A stretch of DNA of 64,000 bases from Medicago truncatula (GCF_003473485.1 NC_053046.1:31697332-31761331), one strand, 5' to 3'. Counted from the stretch's first letter, positions 1-13,160 are shown. The notes: a model not told the origin generated them from the sequence alone. Numbers and translations: made by a program.

Positions 1-1578
1 TTGATCTATCGCGACTCGTCGTATGCTCTTTCTCGAAGCAGATGGGGGGATTTGTTCAACAAAAGGCCCCATAAGACTGTGTAAAGTGATCATACCTTGG
101 GTGATACCCCTATTTATAATGTTGTATTCTATTGATACACTCCTTGTTATTTTTATATTTTCTCCTTTAATTTGTTCAACTTGTAACAAAATTAATATGG
201 TTTACTTTGAGCAACTGATTTCAAAATAGATGTGATGTCTATCCTCTTTGAATGAGATACATGTTAGTAGGAAAAACCCAACAATTATCTTATAGTTTGT
301 CGGCACTTAAGGTAGTAGAGCACGTTGGTCCTTAGTTTGTTCATGAAGTGGGATTAAGGTGATCCCTGAGACGATGTAGGAGACATAGTTTTGTGTTGCA
401 CGTTAGTAATCGATTAACGTTTTTGGATAATTCACTCTAATATAATGTTCACAAACAAAAATTATAAAGATATTATTTGGGTGAAAGTTTGTGTGCATGA
501 ATGTAGAATATTTTGGTGATAAGAAATGCTAGAAATCTTACATTGAGTAGATAAAAATATTCAATGTGATATTTTTCAATTTAATAAACTGATCTCTTGT
601 GATAGAATCTCTTCGCGTATTTAAATTGTGACAGTTGATGTTTTTGCTAAGAATTGAGTCACAAAAAATCAAAAATAGCAACCTACATAGTATTTGCTAC
701 GTAGGCTTTTACACAGATGGCTATGACAGATAAAATTGTTAAATGTGACATTTAAATCATAAGTCTATTATTTTTCTTCAAAAAAAAGTCACAAGTCTCT
801 TCAACCTAATATATTAATCTTTTAAGGTTAAACTCTTTAAATGAGATTAAACCCTAATATAAAAAAGAGAATTGTTTTTTGTAATAGAGATATTTTATGA
901 AAAATTTGTAATAATATGATGAAAAAGAAATTAAGACAGAACAAAGAAATGTTGATAAGAACATGAGAATTGAGATGTGAGATGAGATGGCAACGGTTAT
1001 GATGCCAAATAAGCCAAATATTAAAGAACGTGTACGTGTCTGTTGTCCTCACTCTCCTTCCTTCCTTCCAACGGTAAACTTCACAGAACCTGCTCTTGCT
1101 ATCTCAATCACCAGATGGGCCCCACATTTTCATAGCTGGTCCAATCTTATTCATCAATACAAAGAAAAGAAATCAAAATCTTAATCAGCAAGGAGGAAAT
1201 TATTGGGGCACTTGCACAGTGGTTTAAGTCAAAGATCAAAATCATAAAACACTCTTTCAACACCGATATAGTACACTATTTTTATTTATTCTTTTATTCA
1301 TTCACACATATCCTAAGACCAAATTTTCTATTTTATTTTTACAACTTTCTCCAGCTTTAACTACCTTCATGTCCCAAGTTACATTCTTACCCTCCACTTT
1401 CATTTACATGATTCATTTTTAGTGATCACACGTTATTAGAGTCAACATTCAAATTACTACATTTTAATGCAAGTTAATGTTAATGACCCCTTTAATAATT
1501 GAAGAAAGTCATGCTTTACTATTCAAATTGAAATTTATGAAATGTTAACTAGTGTTTTCGAAACACTCTTTAAGAATT
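1..1578. other. Intergenic, no gene recognised
   Basis: AT-rich DNA with only short chance reading frames. I see no exon-like stretch, RNA gene or complete transposon here. Confidence 0.5.
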
Positions 1579-1928
1579 TTGGCAAAATTACACAATTAGT
1601 CCCTTAACTTTATTTTAGGTAACACTTTCGTCTTTTATCTTTTTTTTGTCACGATTTAGTCATTTATGTTATAAAATAACAACATAGTTATCTTTTTTAT
1701 GAAAAAAATAATCAAAAACTCCAAAAAAAAAATCATCAAACTCATAGGCAAACGTAAATCTTCATCATACAAGCATATAAAATCAAATTTCTTTGAAAAA
1801 AAATTTCATAAAAAATGATAAGATATTGTCATTTTATAACATAAAGGACTAAATCGTGACAAAAAAAGATAAAGGACGAAAGTGTTGCCTAAAATAAAGT
1901 TAAGGGACTAATTGTGTAATTTTGCCAA
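1579..1928. mobile_element. Foldback MITE, about 350 bp
   Basis: The left arm begins TTGGCAAAATTACACAATTA and the right arm is its reverse complement. The arms stay similar for roughly 110 bp each, leaving only a short AT-rich loop. Both arms carry the phrases 'tagtccctt' and 'cacgatttag' in opposite orientation. This is the form of a long-TIR, non-autonomous MITE, often Mutator-like in plants. I found no convincing target-site duplication, so the exact ends are approximate. There is no coding capacity. Confidence 0.75.
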
Positions 1929-2399
1929 TAATCTTTGAAGATAAATTTTTATTAAAATCTGTGTAATCAAGACATTGAAATTTATAAATTTGACTTTTAT
2001 AAAAAATACTTTTTAAATTAAAAATCCTTAAAGAGTGCGGATATTCGTTTTTTTGACAAAAACAAGGATATTCGTTAACAAGACCCTTGAAATTTACGGT
2101 ATGTTAAGATTTCTCAAATTAAAAATTATACTATGTGCATGTTTGAATTTCCAATATTTACGTTTATGACGTATGATTTGAGTGAAAGTATATTTTAAAA
2201 TGATAGACAAATATATGATAAATGTGAGTAGTTGTTCTTTAAAATATGAACTAAAGAGTTCCTTTTTTTTTTTTTTTTTTGGTACAAAAACTAAAGAGTT
2301 CCTTAATCCTTTTATTAATGTTTTTGGAGCTAAAACTATGGAAACAGATCTTTGCATAACTTTTATTTTAACAACAGGAAAACAAATATTTTAACAAAT

Positions 2400-2552
2400 A
2401 TATATACGGTCATTATTATAAGTAAAAATTAACATTTTAGATTCATTTATTAAATAATGTATGTGATTTATAATAAAGACCATATACAATATTAATTAAA
2501 TGAATCTAAAATATAATTTTTTGCTTATAATAGCAACTGGAGGGTGTACTTT
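2400..2552. mobile_element. Stowaway-like MITE
   Basis: A 150-bp inverted repeat whose right end, CTTATAATAGCAACTGGAGG, resembles the TATAATAG..CCGGAGGGAG ends of plant Stowaway (Tc1/mariner) MITEs. The left arm ATTATAAGTAAAAATTAACA pairs with the right arm. The left terminus is decayed, so the boundary is uncertain. Confidence 0.55.
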
Positions 2553-2582
2553 TTTAGAGATTAATTAATATAAATTCGTGTA

Positions 2583-3001
2583 GAATCTCTTGATAGAATC
2601 TCTCCCTCTCCAACAAGTCGGCCCTAGTTTTCTCTATCTAGGTTTTCTCTTACAATTTCTTCATTGAGGGGTGGTTTTGGGTCAATATTTGACCTGAAAT
2701 CACCCCTCTTCATCTTTTTCTCTTTATTTCAATCTAAATAAGTGATTTTCACATAGATCTAGGTTTTTTTTCTTTGTAATTTCATCATCTAAGTGTGGTG
2801 ATTTGTTGTTCGTCATCTTGTGCGGCGTTGTTTGATTTCCCATCTTCGTGCGGTGTTCATTTAATTCATATTGAAAGATCGATTGTTCAATCAAAGATTT
2901 GGACGTCAACATTGCAGATTCATCCCTTACGTTTTTAGCGGTGTTTAATGATGTAATCTCTCTATTTGAATGAATGAATATCATTTTGTTTTTGTCAAAA
3001 A
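2583..3001 (+). mobile_element. Retroposed insert with A-tail and about 20-bp TSD
   Basis: A 419-bp block ending in a short A run is flanked by identical copies of AATTAATATAAATTCGTGTA at 2563-2582 and 3002-3021. A long target duplication plus a 3' A run is the signature of LINE-driven target-primed insertion. The block has no reading frame I recognise, so it is either a 5'-truncated LINE 3' end or a non-autonomous retroposon. A hairpin with arms GAGGGGTGGTTTTGGGTCAA and its near-complement lies at about 2667-2708. The first base or two of the duplication is ambiguous because it merges with the A run. Confidence 0.75.
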
Positions 3002-3105
3002 AATTAATATAAATTCGTGTAAAAAATTTAGTTGACCATCCGATAAATATTAATTGAAAAGATATGATGAGATAACTTCCAAAAATAATATAAATATATA
3101 ATCAT

Positions 3106-3565
3106 ATATTATTATTTTATTTATACTTGTGATGGACATCAATTAAATTTTTGTTTCCTTCAAAAAAAATCAATTAAATTTTTGCTGCCCTAATACTTAT
3201 AACCGAATCTTTGACCGATAATCATATATTTTTTTATCCAACATGATATTTCAAGATATTTCAACAATTTGTAAAAGAAAAGGAAAGATATTTTAACAAA
3301 TTTATGTAATAATAATCACCAATATATTTTGTCAAAAAAATAAATAAATAATCACCAATATATATATATTATTGGGAAGAAGCTATTTTAAGAAAAATTT
3401 ATATGATGAAATTTTGTCAAAGAAAAAAATAGTTAGATAACCATAAATTATTATATTTTTTGTGTAAAAATTTTAAATTATTAATTTTTTACTTGTGAAT
3501 GCATACCAATTAAATTTTATCTTTTCTTTCCCTAAGTACACATAAAACGAATCTTTGACCAATTT
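3106..3565. repeat. Duplicated W-box-bearing promoter segment
   Basis: Two diverged copies, about 3110-3215 and 3440-3565, share 'acttgtgatg/acttgtgaatg', 'caattaaatttt' and the stretch CGAATCTTTGACC. TTTGACC contains the W-box core TTGAC that WRKY factors bind. The copies lie about 400 and 750 bp upstream of the PP2C start codon. A regulatory role is inference. Confidence 0.5.
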
Positions 3566-3788
3566 CCACATACTCCATATGAAGAAGATAGATATGTCAT
3601 TCAAGTAGTAAGCAAAGGGCAAAATCGAAGTTTCCATAGCATGGTCAAAGAACGTTTTAAAAATTGACTTGGAAGAAAGAAAGAAAGAAACTAAAACTAT
3701 AGCTGTGATTTAGTAGCAAAATTCACATCACAAATAACACGCAAATCAAATTAACAATTAAATTAAATGGGTCCCACATTTTCTTTCC

Positions 3789-3796
3789 TTTAAATA
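3789..3796 (+). promoter_or_regulatory. TATA-like box of the PP2C gene
   Basis: TTTAAATA lies about 165 bp upstream of the ATG at 3958. It is followed by a CA-rich leader with CAACAACAATAA-type sequence typical of plant 5' UTRs. Confidence 0.45.
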
Positions 3797-3957
3797 GCAA
3801 TTCTTCATCCTCCTCATAACACTTATTCATTCAACGGTACGAAAAAAAAAAAAACATAAACACACGAACAAACAAAGACCAATTCCAACGTTAAATTATT
3901 TGACTCAAACAAAACAAAAAACCTTAATCATCGTGAACAACAACAATAACCTTAAAC

Positions 3958-5913
3958 ATGTCTTGCTCCGTCGCGGTTTCGAATTCGCCGGTGTTTTCAC
4001 CTTCTTCATCTCTCTTCTGCAACAAATCTGAAACGTTAACGTTATCTCTTTCTCATCTCAAACCATCTTCAACAACAACAACAACGTCTTCATCGTCTTC
4101 TTCTTCGCCTTCTCCTTGTTCTTCACCTTCTTCACCTTTTTGTCTTCGGTTACCGAAACTACCCTTGGTTTTTACGTCTAACAAGGATTCTGGGTCGCAG
4201 AATGATGCTGTTTTGAAGAGGAAACGACCTACCAGGCTTAATATACCTGTTTCTGAACATGCTTTTTGTGTTCCGGCGACGCCTTCTGCGGTGGCGAGGG
4301 ATGTTGTTGAGGCGGAGGGAGATGGGTATTCTGTTTATTGTAAGAGAGGGAGGAGGGAGTATATGGAAGATCGTTATACAGCTGGGGTTAATCTTCGTGG
4401 TGAAAACAATTTGGTAAGAAATTTTTTAACCTTTTTATTTATTTTTAATAGAATATATAATATTTATTTGGTTGGTTTTGATGTTGATATGTTTTTGTCA
4501 ATTGGGTTTGTTGAAAGTTTCAAACTTGATTTCTTAATTGATTTGGGTCTTATTGGATCTAATTGTTTGCAGAATTTCAATATTTTGTTCTTTTTTTGGT
4601 CTGATTTGGTAGCTGCATATGGAAAATTTGAGATTAATTTATGTAGTTGAAAAAGTCAATTTTAAGCTGCTAGGATTTTTTTGAATTGTTGCTTTTGAAG
4701 TTAAAAAGTTTGTCTTAGTAATTAGCCATTAGTTAAATTTGAATTTTGTAGATAGTTGAAACAAATTAGGAACATATGATTATGCATTTAATGTTTAATT
4801 GAGATTTGATGTATATGCTTGCTTGTTCTTGTTGTTGTTGATGACTTGGACTTATATTAGATTTGATTGTGTAAAATCTAACTTGTACAAGTTTATTTTG
4901 TGGTAATTGCAGGCTTTTTTTGGCGTATTTGATGGACATGGAGGTGCCAAAGCCGCTGAATTTGCGGCAAACAACTTAGAAAAGAACATCTTGGACGAAG
5001 TTATCATGAGCGACAAAGATGATGTTGAGGAGGCAGTGAAGCGCGGTTACCTCAATACCGATTCTGAGTTCATGAAAAAAGATCTACATGGTGGTTCTTG
5101 TTGTGTGACAGCATTCATTAGGAATGGTAACTTAGTTGTGTCTAATGCTGGTGATTGCCGTGCTGTTATTAGTAGAGGAGGGGTTGCTGAGGCACTAACA
5201 TCTGATCACCGTCCTTCAAGGGAAGACGAAAAGGACAGAATTGAGACCCTGGTAAATTTTCTTACCATTGTATTGGCTTCTCTTTTTATTTATGTTTTTT
5301 TGAAACCTTGTGTTTGAGTTTGGTTCTTAATCTTATGCATTGAAATTTGTCTTGCAGGGTGGTTATGTTGATTTATGTCGCGGTGTTTGGAGGATTCAAG
5401 GATCTCTTGCTGTATCAAGAGGAATTGGAGACCGACACTTGAAACAATGGGTGACAGCGGAGCCCGAGACTAAAGTTATTAGAATTGAACCTGAACATGA
5501 CTTGTTAATATTAGCTTCAGATGGATTATGGGATAAGGTAATACTTCAAAATTTCATTGCGATGTTATTGTATGTGTATTCGGCGTTTGTCAAACATGAT
5601 TTTGATTGGAATGTTTGTCTAATGTCAAACTCGTGCTAATCCAAACGCATTCAAATCATGTTTGACAAAGATAAAATCAATTATGATGATTTTCGCACTT
5701 TTCTTTTGATATTGAATGATTAACTGATCAAGTTTCTTTTTATCATTTCAGGTTAGTAATCAGGAAGCAGTAGACATTGCTCGTCAATTTTGCGTAGGAA
5801 ATAACAACCAACAACCATTGATGGCCTGTAAAAAGCTTGCAAAGTTGTCTGTTTCAAGAGGCTCTTTGGATGATACCAGTGTCATGATAATCAAATTGAA
5901 ACACTATGTTTAG
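3958..5913 (+). CDS. MP2C: PP2C-type protein phosphatase, AP2C/MP2C class (4 exons)
   Basis: A Mg/Mn-dependent serine/threonine phosphatase of plant PP2C clade B, the class that inactivates stress MAP kinases. I read four exons, all phase 0: 3958-4413, 4913-5251, 5358-5537 and 5752-5913, giving 378 residues. Residues 1-80 are Ser/Thr/Pro-rich. KRKRPTRLNIP at 87-97 fits a MAPK kinase-interaction motif (basic cluster then L-x-I). Metal and active-site motifs are present: YMEDR near 136-139, FDGHGG opening exon 2, AGDCRAV, SRGIGD, ASDGLWD and DDTSVMI. Length and the serine-rich N-terminus match alfalfa MP2C as I remember it; the symbol is given on that basis and needs alignment. A Ser-rich start could also suggest a plastid transit peptide, but the docking motif favours a MAPK-phosphatase role. 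Confidence 0.92.
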
Positions 5914-7431
5914 AGGTTCATTGGTAGAACAGAAGAAGATGGTGGTGCCTGATGATTAGAAATTAGCCTATTCTTTTCTGTATATATATTAATTATTATT
6001 GATTAATTTTATCTGACGACATTTATTGGTGAATTTTTGTACCCGTAGATGGGTGAGTAGAGATTAACAAAGCCATTTAGCCATTTGTTTAGTAGAATAT
6101 TTATCTAATAATCATGTAATAACTTTATAGATTATCTAATTATTTCGGTAATAATTCATTCATTCTTTTATATTGGATATAACAAATTTGTGATAGTTTA
6201 TAGTTTCACTTTTTTGATGCATGGAATGATTGCATAGTTCCATAGAATTCAATGAATCACTTTTTCAAACGGTCAAGACCAAGTTAGTTAGCCTACTGTC
6301 TTTTGAATTTATCAGCTTAATCAAACGGTCAGATATTTTGACCAATAGGCTGGTGGAGGTTTTTGTTTACAAATTTGAAAGCTTAATCAAGCTTAATTTA
6401 GATCAATAACCTAATTTGTTTCTCAGAGCATGGATCAGTGTCACATGTGGTTTATGATGTGCCTTATTTACTCATTATTTGAGTAAATCCTATTAAATTT
6501 TAGCAGGCTCTGCTTGCAAGTTTTGAGTCGAAAGTAAAGGAAGATTCCTATTAAAGTATATGATTTTTGCTTAAGACCAAATTTAATAGCAAATAGTACG
6601 AAATTTGTCAAATATCGACTTCGTATATGTCTGGTTTAGCTTTTTCAAAGATGAAATCACTTTCAAATGCACATTTGGACGTTAAGCTCCATTTCGTAGC
6701 TTCCATTGTGATGTGTGTTAGAAATTAGTTTCTAACGCAGAATTATACAAAAAGTTATGTGGTAATCTTTTTGTTTCAAATAGTGGTTAAAGGATTTTTT
6801 TTTCTTTCTTTCTATGATGGTACAAGTTTGACAATAATTCATTTTACAAGCAAAGGTTTCAATGGTTTTGTAAAATGAAAGTAGTATGAAACAATGTAAA
6901 AGAAACTAACTGAAGTACAAAATTACATGAAAACATGTAAAGAGTTTCATGAAAAGTAATAGTGTTAGCCTCATGCACCCCAATGCTATCAATGACTTTC
7001 AGTTGCAACCTAGTTCGATATTATGAAGTATTTGTCCGAATTACAATGAACTAGTGTGATTTTATAAAAGTTATCACGGTGTTTCAATGTGATTTTGACA
7101 AATTCACAGTGAAAACTAAACAAGACCTCAATCATTAAGTTACGATTAGGTACTTTGATGGACGAACAACATCTTACCACCCTATGCTATAAACATAGAT
7201 TTAAAGTCCGTTCATTCTTACATTCTTATGGAGTACATTAATGGCAAGGTTCATCATTTCCTTTGTATGAACTAAATTGGCGATTGTTGGTTTATCATTG
7301 CTACTATTCGTGTTATTAGACTCTCTTCTAATTTTTAAGAGATATTACTCACATCCCAAAAAACTTAATTTTGTTTAAATATATGAAAATAGAAAAAAGG
7401 TGAAAATGATAATGACCCTTTATTTTATTTT
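5914..7431. other. 3' flank of PP2C, no gene recognised
   Basis: AT-rich sequence. The first 200 bp hold the likely 3' UTR of the phosphatase, with A/T-rich polyadenylation-type signals. No exon or complete repeat was recognised after that. Confidence 0.45.
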
Positions 7432-7650
7432 ATTTTTTTGAAGGAAAAAAATTCATTGCTTTTCATTAGCTATCAAGTCTCGGATACATGACGGTACATC
7501 ATCATAAACGTTGGAGCTAGCATGAGATGAGGCTACCGTAGCTAATTCATGAGCGACCCTATTGGCTTGCCTCCTATTGAACTCGACATAAGAGTTTTGA
7601 AAATTATAATCGAACAACTGCCTACATATATCCTTGAGACTTCAAAGATC
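7432..7650 (-). mobile_element. LINE 3'-end fragment (RNase H tail)
   Basis: The minus strand encodes a peptide containing YVEFNRRQANRVAHELA and ending NEKQ-stop. This matches the C-terminal RNase H-like part of plant L1-type ORF2 proteins, which typically read 'vRRQANrvAHxLA'. After the stop comes a short 3' tail ending in an A run, seen as T-rich on the plus strand near 7432. The copy is strongly 5'-truncated, as is usual for L1 insertions. Confidence 0.75.
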
Positions 7651-9107
7651 AAAAGTCGTCACTTTTTTTCTCTCTCTTTATTCTTTTGTAACTAAGCACT
7701 TTTTTTAGAAGATGAACTAAACACTTTTACACGTGAAAACTATTCTCTAAAGTAATTTTTCACAATAATTTGTGTTAATCCTCACAAATTTATACTTATA
7801 ACTTTGGAACTAGTTTGCCAATTTCTTATCAAGAGGTCCATATATTTTCCTCTTCTTATACGTTGACATTTTCATAAGGATCACGAGCCTTAAATCAATA
7901 GTATAAAAAAAACTTCAAATTATTTTTTATATATATGTAATACTAATGTGAACATTGAACTAATTTATAAATTGGACCGTTGGTGGAAATTGACCAAGTT
8001 TCCTAGCCATTAGGACTTAGGAGCACTGACTCCGTCCCCTGCCGACCACCATTTGTGACATGCACAGAATAATGAACTTATCATTATGAACCTTAGGAAT
8101 TAATGAAGATTTTCAATTTAATTTAGACCAAAATTAAGGTGGGGAATAAAATAGCTAAGTGTACAAATTAAGGTGGGGATACTATACTAATTAAGTGGCG
8201 GTGTGAGATTAAGACATTATTTTTGTCTTGACTAAGAGATTGACTTTAGGATCATAAGGTTGGTTAGAGATATTATTGAGATACCTTTAGGACACGTTCT
8301 CATCATTCATGGTCCTTCGAGGAAGGCACAATGTTTTGTTAACTTATGTACACTCCAAAATCCAAATGAAGTTTTGGTGGATAATATATGCCATACAATT
8401 CCCACAAGATATTCGATTCAAGAAGAGAAAGTACATGTACATGCAACCAAACTCAATTATCATCAAATCACCAACCAACGTTTGTAATATGCATTGCATG
8501 TAGCACGTACCATACGGCATAATAATATGTATGTACACCATTGTATGAATTTGACTCAGAGAAAAATCAGTCTCCTTTAATGATATATACTATACTAGCT
8601 AGTATATATTATTTTGGCATGCCATGTATTTTTTGGTATGTCAATGAATCAATGATATATTATATGTACGTCATGGAACATGCATGTTTGGATTGTTCTC
8701 TATATAGTTTCTTTTAATATTAAACAATCTTTATGTTTTTTTTTTTTTTTTTTTTTTATATATTTGTTGTTGGTAGTCAAATTATTTATTGTGTGTGTAT
8801 ATATGAGTTTTTTTTTTTGTTTTTTGGGAAGAACCACGTTTGCCGCTGTATGATGGTCAAACCGTCTTGATACTTTTTCTCTTTAAAGACTCGATTTAAT
8901 ATTTTTTTTCCTTCATAATTTTCTCACAATCTAGTTTATATCTCTGGCAAGAAAGAAAATAGTATTTTGATTAGTTTTTGACATTTTCATAAGGCTGTTG
9001 TAATGAGGTAAACTTAAGAGAGAAACTAATATAATCCCTCATAAACATGTTATAACTAATTTAAATCTAATTTTTTTGATTAAATTGGTCTGCGAGTCAG
9101 AATTAAT
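7651..9107. other. Intergenic, no gene recognised
   Basis: AT-rich with long T runs (8740-8758, 8811-8825). The reading frames near 8260-8540 overlap each other on both strands and show no family motif, so I do not call them genes. Confidence 0.45.
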
Positions 9108-9276
9108 TTTAAGGAGACAAAAATGTTCATTCTCATACAAACTAATGAAAATACATCCACGTGACTTAAGTCATGTTCGCCTTATATCAACGTGAGTTAC
9201 GTCATGTCTAAAGCAAGGTTGATATAAGACGAAATTACTTAAGTCACGTTGAAGACATTTTTGTCAGTTCATGTGG
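9108..9276. repeat. Short foldback repeat
   Basis: The left arm includes CACGTGACTTAAGTCATG and CTTATATCAACGTG. The right arm carries the complements, GATATAAGACG and CTTAAGTCACGTTG. The arms also share 'acaaaaatg' at the margins in opposite orientation. This is probably a small decayed MITE. I see no clear target duplication. Confidence 0.5.
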
Positions 9277-11973
9277 AAGTGAGCAATTTTGTATGGGAGA
9301 AGAGCAACATTCTTTTCTTCTAGCCAAACAAGGAGGCCCGTTTACACTACAAGGCCTCAGCTTAGGCCCCAAACAATTTTGATAATTATTTACTTTTTAA
9401 AAATAAGTCTTTGCATTAAAATGATTATAATTGATGTTGTAGTAATATACTTTTTGATTAGATCCTTCTTGTTATAACGTTGGTAGTCAACTAATAGCTT
9501 ATTCACAAAAAATATATAATAGTTCATGTCTAATTGTAACCAAATGATCATATTGGCTTAATTTAACACTCACAACAACAATAAGTATACGAGTTACTTT
9601 GAACTTGTCCAATGACTTGAAAGATAATTTAAAAAGATCCTTTCAGACACTTGTAAGATGGTATGAGAAGTGGTGGAGGCTATGAGGAGAGAAGCTTCCT
9701 CTGTGAGTCCATCAAAGGGTGTGTTGAATCTATACATGTTTTGACGCTCAAGTTGGTGAGTGAACAAGAGAGTGAGGTAGATATTAATGATGAAAAGTGA
9801 GGCAGATATCTACCGCTAGGCTTTCACCTAACCATGTGTCCCCAAAAGATCCTTATAATGATCTGGAGGTAGTCACAACATTGGATTCATACTGGTTGGT
9901 CCATATTGACAGTCTGGACCACGAACCAATGAGATTTATGGGGTGTCCATGATAGGATCCGCCAAGCAGCAGTATCCAGTCGGACATGGGTCCTAACTCG
10001 GATTTAGTATTGGTCCTGTCTGTAACAAAAAAAGAAACTTGAAAATGAGTAATTTGACATAAATAAAAGCAAGGGTTAATTAAGTAAATGATCTCTATAA
10101 ATATACACAATTTTGTTTTTAATCCCTACAAAATAAAATTGCATTTTTTAGTCTTTTGTAAAATTTTATATTGACATAAAGAAGATACATATGTTTCTCA
10201 TACTAATTAAACAAAACACATTTCATTCAACGATAAAGAAAACATTTGTGATTGATTTTACATCCACATATATGACTTACAATTGTTTGTTACAACTTTT
10301 TCTATGAAAAAGAAAATAGTATTTTTAAACAAAATAAACACATTTAAAAAATTACTCAGTTTGATACAACTTCAAAAAAATAATAATGAATTTGAGAAGG
10401 GTACATTTATATTTTAGAATTTTTTTATTTAAAAAAAAATTTCTAAAGATTTTATTGTTCTAAATGGCCAAAGTCCTAAATATATTGATTCTCTAATTCT
10501 TAACACGTTTGACATTGATCCAAGACTCCAAGTTAGAACATGATTTTTAGAAAAACGATAAAAATACATCAAAGTGATAAACACCACAAAAACTCACACA
10601 TATTACAATGTCTCGAGTTCAAATTCAAATAAAGATGTCCAACATAATAATTTCGACATATTCAATTGAGATGGGCTTTAGGGACCTTTTCCTTATAATT
10701 GTAATTGGCATGAGAAGGAGTGCAAGGTACAAGGCTAAAAACACATAACCATCATTGCAAAATTTGAAAAAATTTCTTTGAGCAATTTGAATTTTCTAAG
10801 CAAGAACTCTAAACAAACAGACAGATAAGAGGGGATGGGGGGAAGCATTGCATGCTAAGCGTAAAAAAAGATGGAATGTTTTGTGTGCACTAACAAGCAC
10901 TACATGCCCACCTCATAAACCATTAATGACCCTTCTTTTGTCTCATTCTTCATAGACAAATCTCCCCAACATTGCAATTTGCAACAAACACATTTCCCAC
11001 ATCTCTTTTACTACCTCATCATACACCTCTCAAACATAGTACTAATATTGTTTTTTTGTGTCTTCTTTTATGTTGTCAATGTTAGCAAGAACTTTGGGGG
11101 CTTCTAACCCTATCATATAGATAAGCAATGGAATACACGTCTTTTGCTTCATTCATTATTGAATATTATAAAGCTTTATATGTTTCTTTTTAAAACGAAA
11201 GGTAAAGAAATTATGAAAGGTTCATGCTTCATGTTTTTAAAATTTAAATTTAAAGTCATAGTTGGATGCACGAAGAAAAGAGCTGAGCTACGTTAACAAA
11301 ACGTTCTTCTTTTTGCATTATTGGCTCGTGCCCATATTCGATCTCGTGGTTACTTGTCCAATGCATATGGGGTTGCTTTTTGCACCCTCTTTTCTTGTTA
11401 TACTAACAACCATGTATCATTTTGTTTTCTTTTCAAAAATTTCCATGTCTAAAAGTTTACTTTTTGAGTGCATATTCTTTTCAAACCTATATTGTCATGC
11501 GAGCATTTTTACATTATGAAAGTTTGTCTCTAGTGATATGTTTAGAAAATGGGTCTTCAAGGTTAACATTATTATTAGAAAGGTATTTTGGTTGTGATTA
11601 ACGTACTAGATGTTGATCCGTACGTGGAACATATTATTAGATGATAATCAAGAAATAAATTTTTATGAGTAAAAAAAAGAGAACAAGATTTTTAGAATTA
11701 TAATGGTCTAGATATTTGGTTTTACAAACAAGTAGTAAACAATTTCTTGAGTTTTATTTTCTAAAGGAACTTGAATTTGAAAAGAGTAATGACATTTAAA
11801 CACAAATAGTTGACACTGAAAAAATACAGTTACTTTAAACTTTGATTCAATTGAAAGACAAATAAAAGAAACTAATGAAAATAAATAAATCAAAATCATA
11901 TAATGTACGGTCTGATGCCACTTTTTGTGTTGATATAACATTTTTGTTTGAAGAAATAATTTGTCATAGCAAA
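9277..11973. other. Intergenic, no gene recognised
   Basis: Gene-poor AT-rich DNA. Phrases near 10075-10160 of the type 'ctctataaat...ttaatccctacaaaat' look like the decayed arm of a long-TIR MITE. No coding exon is supported. Confidence 0.4.
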
Positions 11974-11982
11974 TAGAATCAA

Positions 11983-12700
11983 GGCTTAAATATGCAAACT
12001 GCCCCTGTAATTTGGGCTCATTTTGATTTTTGTCCCTGTAAAAAAAAATAATTTAATTACATCCCTGTAAAAAAAATTTTGTTTTAAAAATGTCCCTGGC
12101 CCCACTTCGCTGGTGATGTGGCATGGGTTTTGCCACGTGGCAGTCCACATAATTAAAAAATTAAAATTATTTTTAAAGTTTTAAAAATTATTTTTTTAAA
12201 TTAAAAAAATATGAAAATAAATTCAAAAATCATTAAAAAAAATTGAAAAAAAACTGTTAAAATTAAATCTTCGACTTTAATTTTTTTGAATTTGAAAATT
12301 ATATTTTTTTCTTCATATTTTAAAAAAAATTAAAAAATAATTTCATTTTTTTCAGAAATTTCAGATTTTATAATTTAAAAAAAATATTTTTTTTTTTTAA
12401 AATTATATGATAAAAATAATTTCAGAAAATAATTTAATTTTTTAAAATGTTTTTTTTATATTTTTAAATTTTAAAAAATAATTTTAATATTTTAATTATG
12501 TGGACTGCCACGTGGCATAAGTTGCCTAGTCAGCAACTGCCACGTGGCCCAAAACGTTGCCACATCACCAGCGAAGTGGGGCCAGGGACATTTTTAAAAC
12601 AAATTTTTTTTTACAGGGATGTAATTAATTTTTTTTTTTTTTTACAGGGATGAAAATCAAAATGAACCCAAATTACAGGGACGGTTTGCATATTTAAGCC
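11983..12700. mobile_element. Mutator-like MITE, 718 bp, intact ends
   Basis: The long terminal inverted repeats start GGCTTAAATATGCAAAC at 11983 and end with the complement at 12700. They match over roughly 170 bp, including CACTTCGCTGGTGATGTGGC and its complement. The core is almost pure A/T. A perfect 9-bp target duplication TAGAATCAA flanks it at 11974-11982 and 12701-12709, the length produced by Mutator-type transposition. There is no coding capacity, so mobility would need a transposase in trans. The exact duplication suggests a fairly recent insertion. Confidence 0.93.
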
Positions 12701-13160
12701 TAGAATCAATATTTACATTTCCATTCGAAAAAGAAAAAAAAAAAAAAAAAAAAAACATATCTTTTACACACTAAACTTAGCTAGGCAGAATCACCATGAT
12801 TGCCAGAATATATATATATTTGTATGGGATTTTGGAGAAAAGAATCCTAACTTAGTCATTGGGCAAATAAATAGTGATTTTCACGAATTTTGACATTTAT
12901 TTCGTTAACATGTCATGCCTTGGACCTCTAAAAAAAGGTCATACCTTGGTTGATGTTATATTATTTTTTTTTGAATAAAAGTTTGATGTTATATTTGGTT
13001 GCACTACAAAGATAAGAAAAATATTTACTAGTCATGTTTCTATCATCAAGACCTAAATTAATCGACTTCTAAAGTAAGGAAAAATCAAAATGAAAGTTGC
13101 GTCTACGCTTTATTTTGAGTTAGAATCCTCTACATTTATAAAGAACAATCCTCATTTCGA

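Noticed and set aside
2724-2984. 86-codon minus-strand ORF
   Set aside because: It lies inside the retroposed block on the strand opposite its A-tail and has no recognisable domain.
8260-8541. Three overlapping ORFs near 8.3-8.5 kb
   Set aside because: They overlap in different frames and strands, have no motif and show no splice or promoter context.
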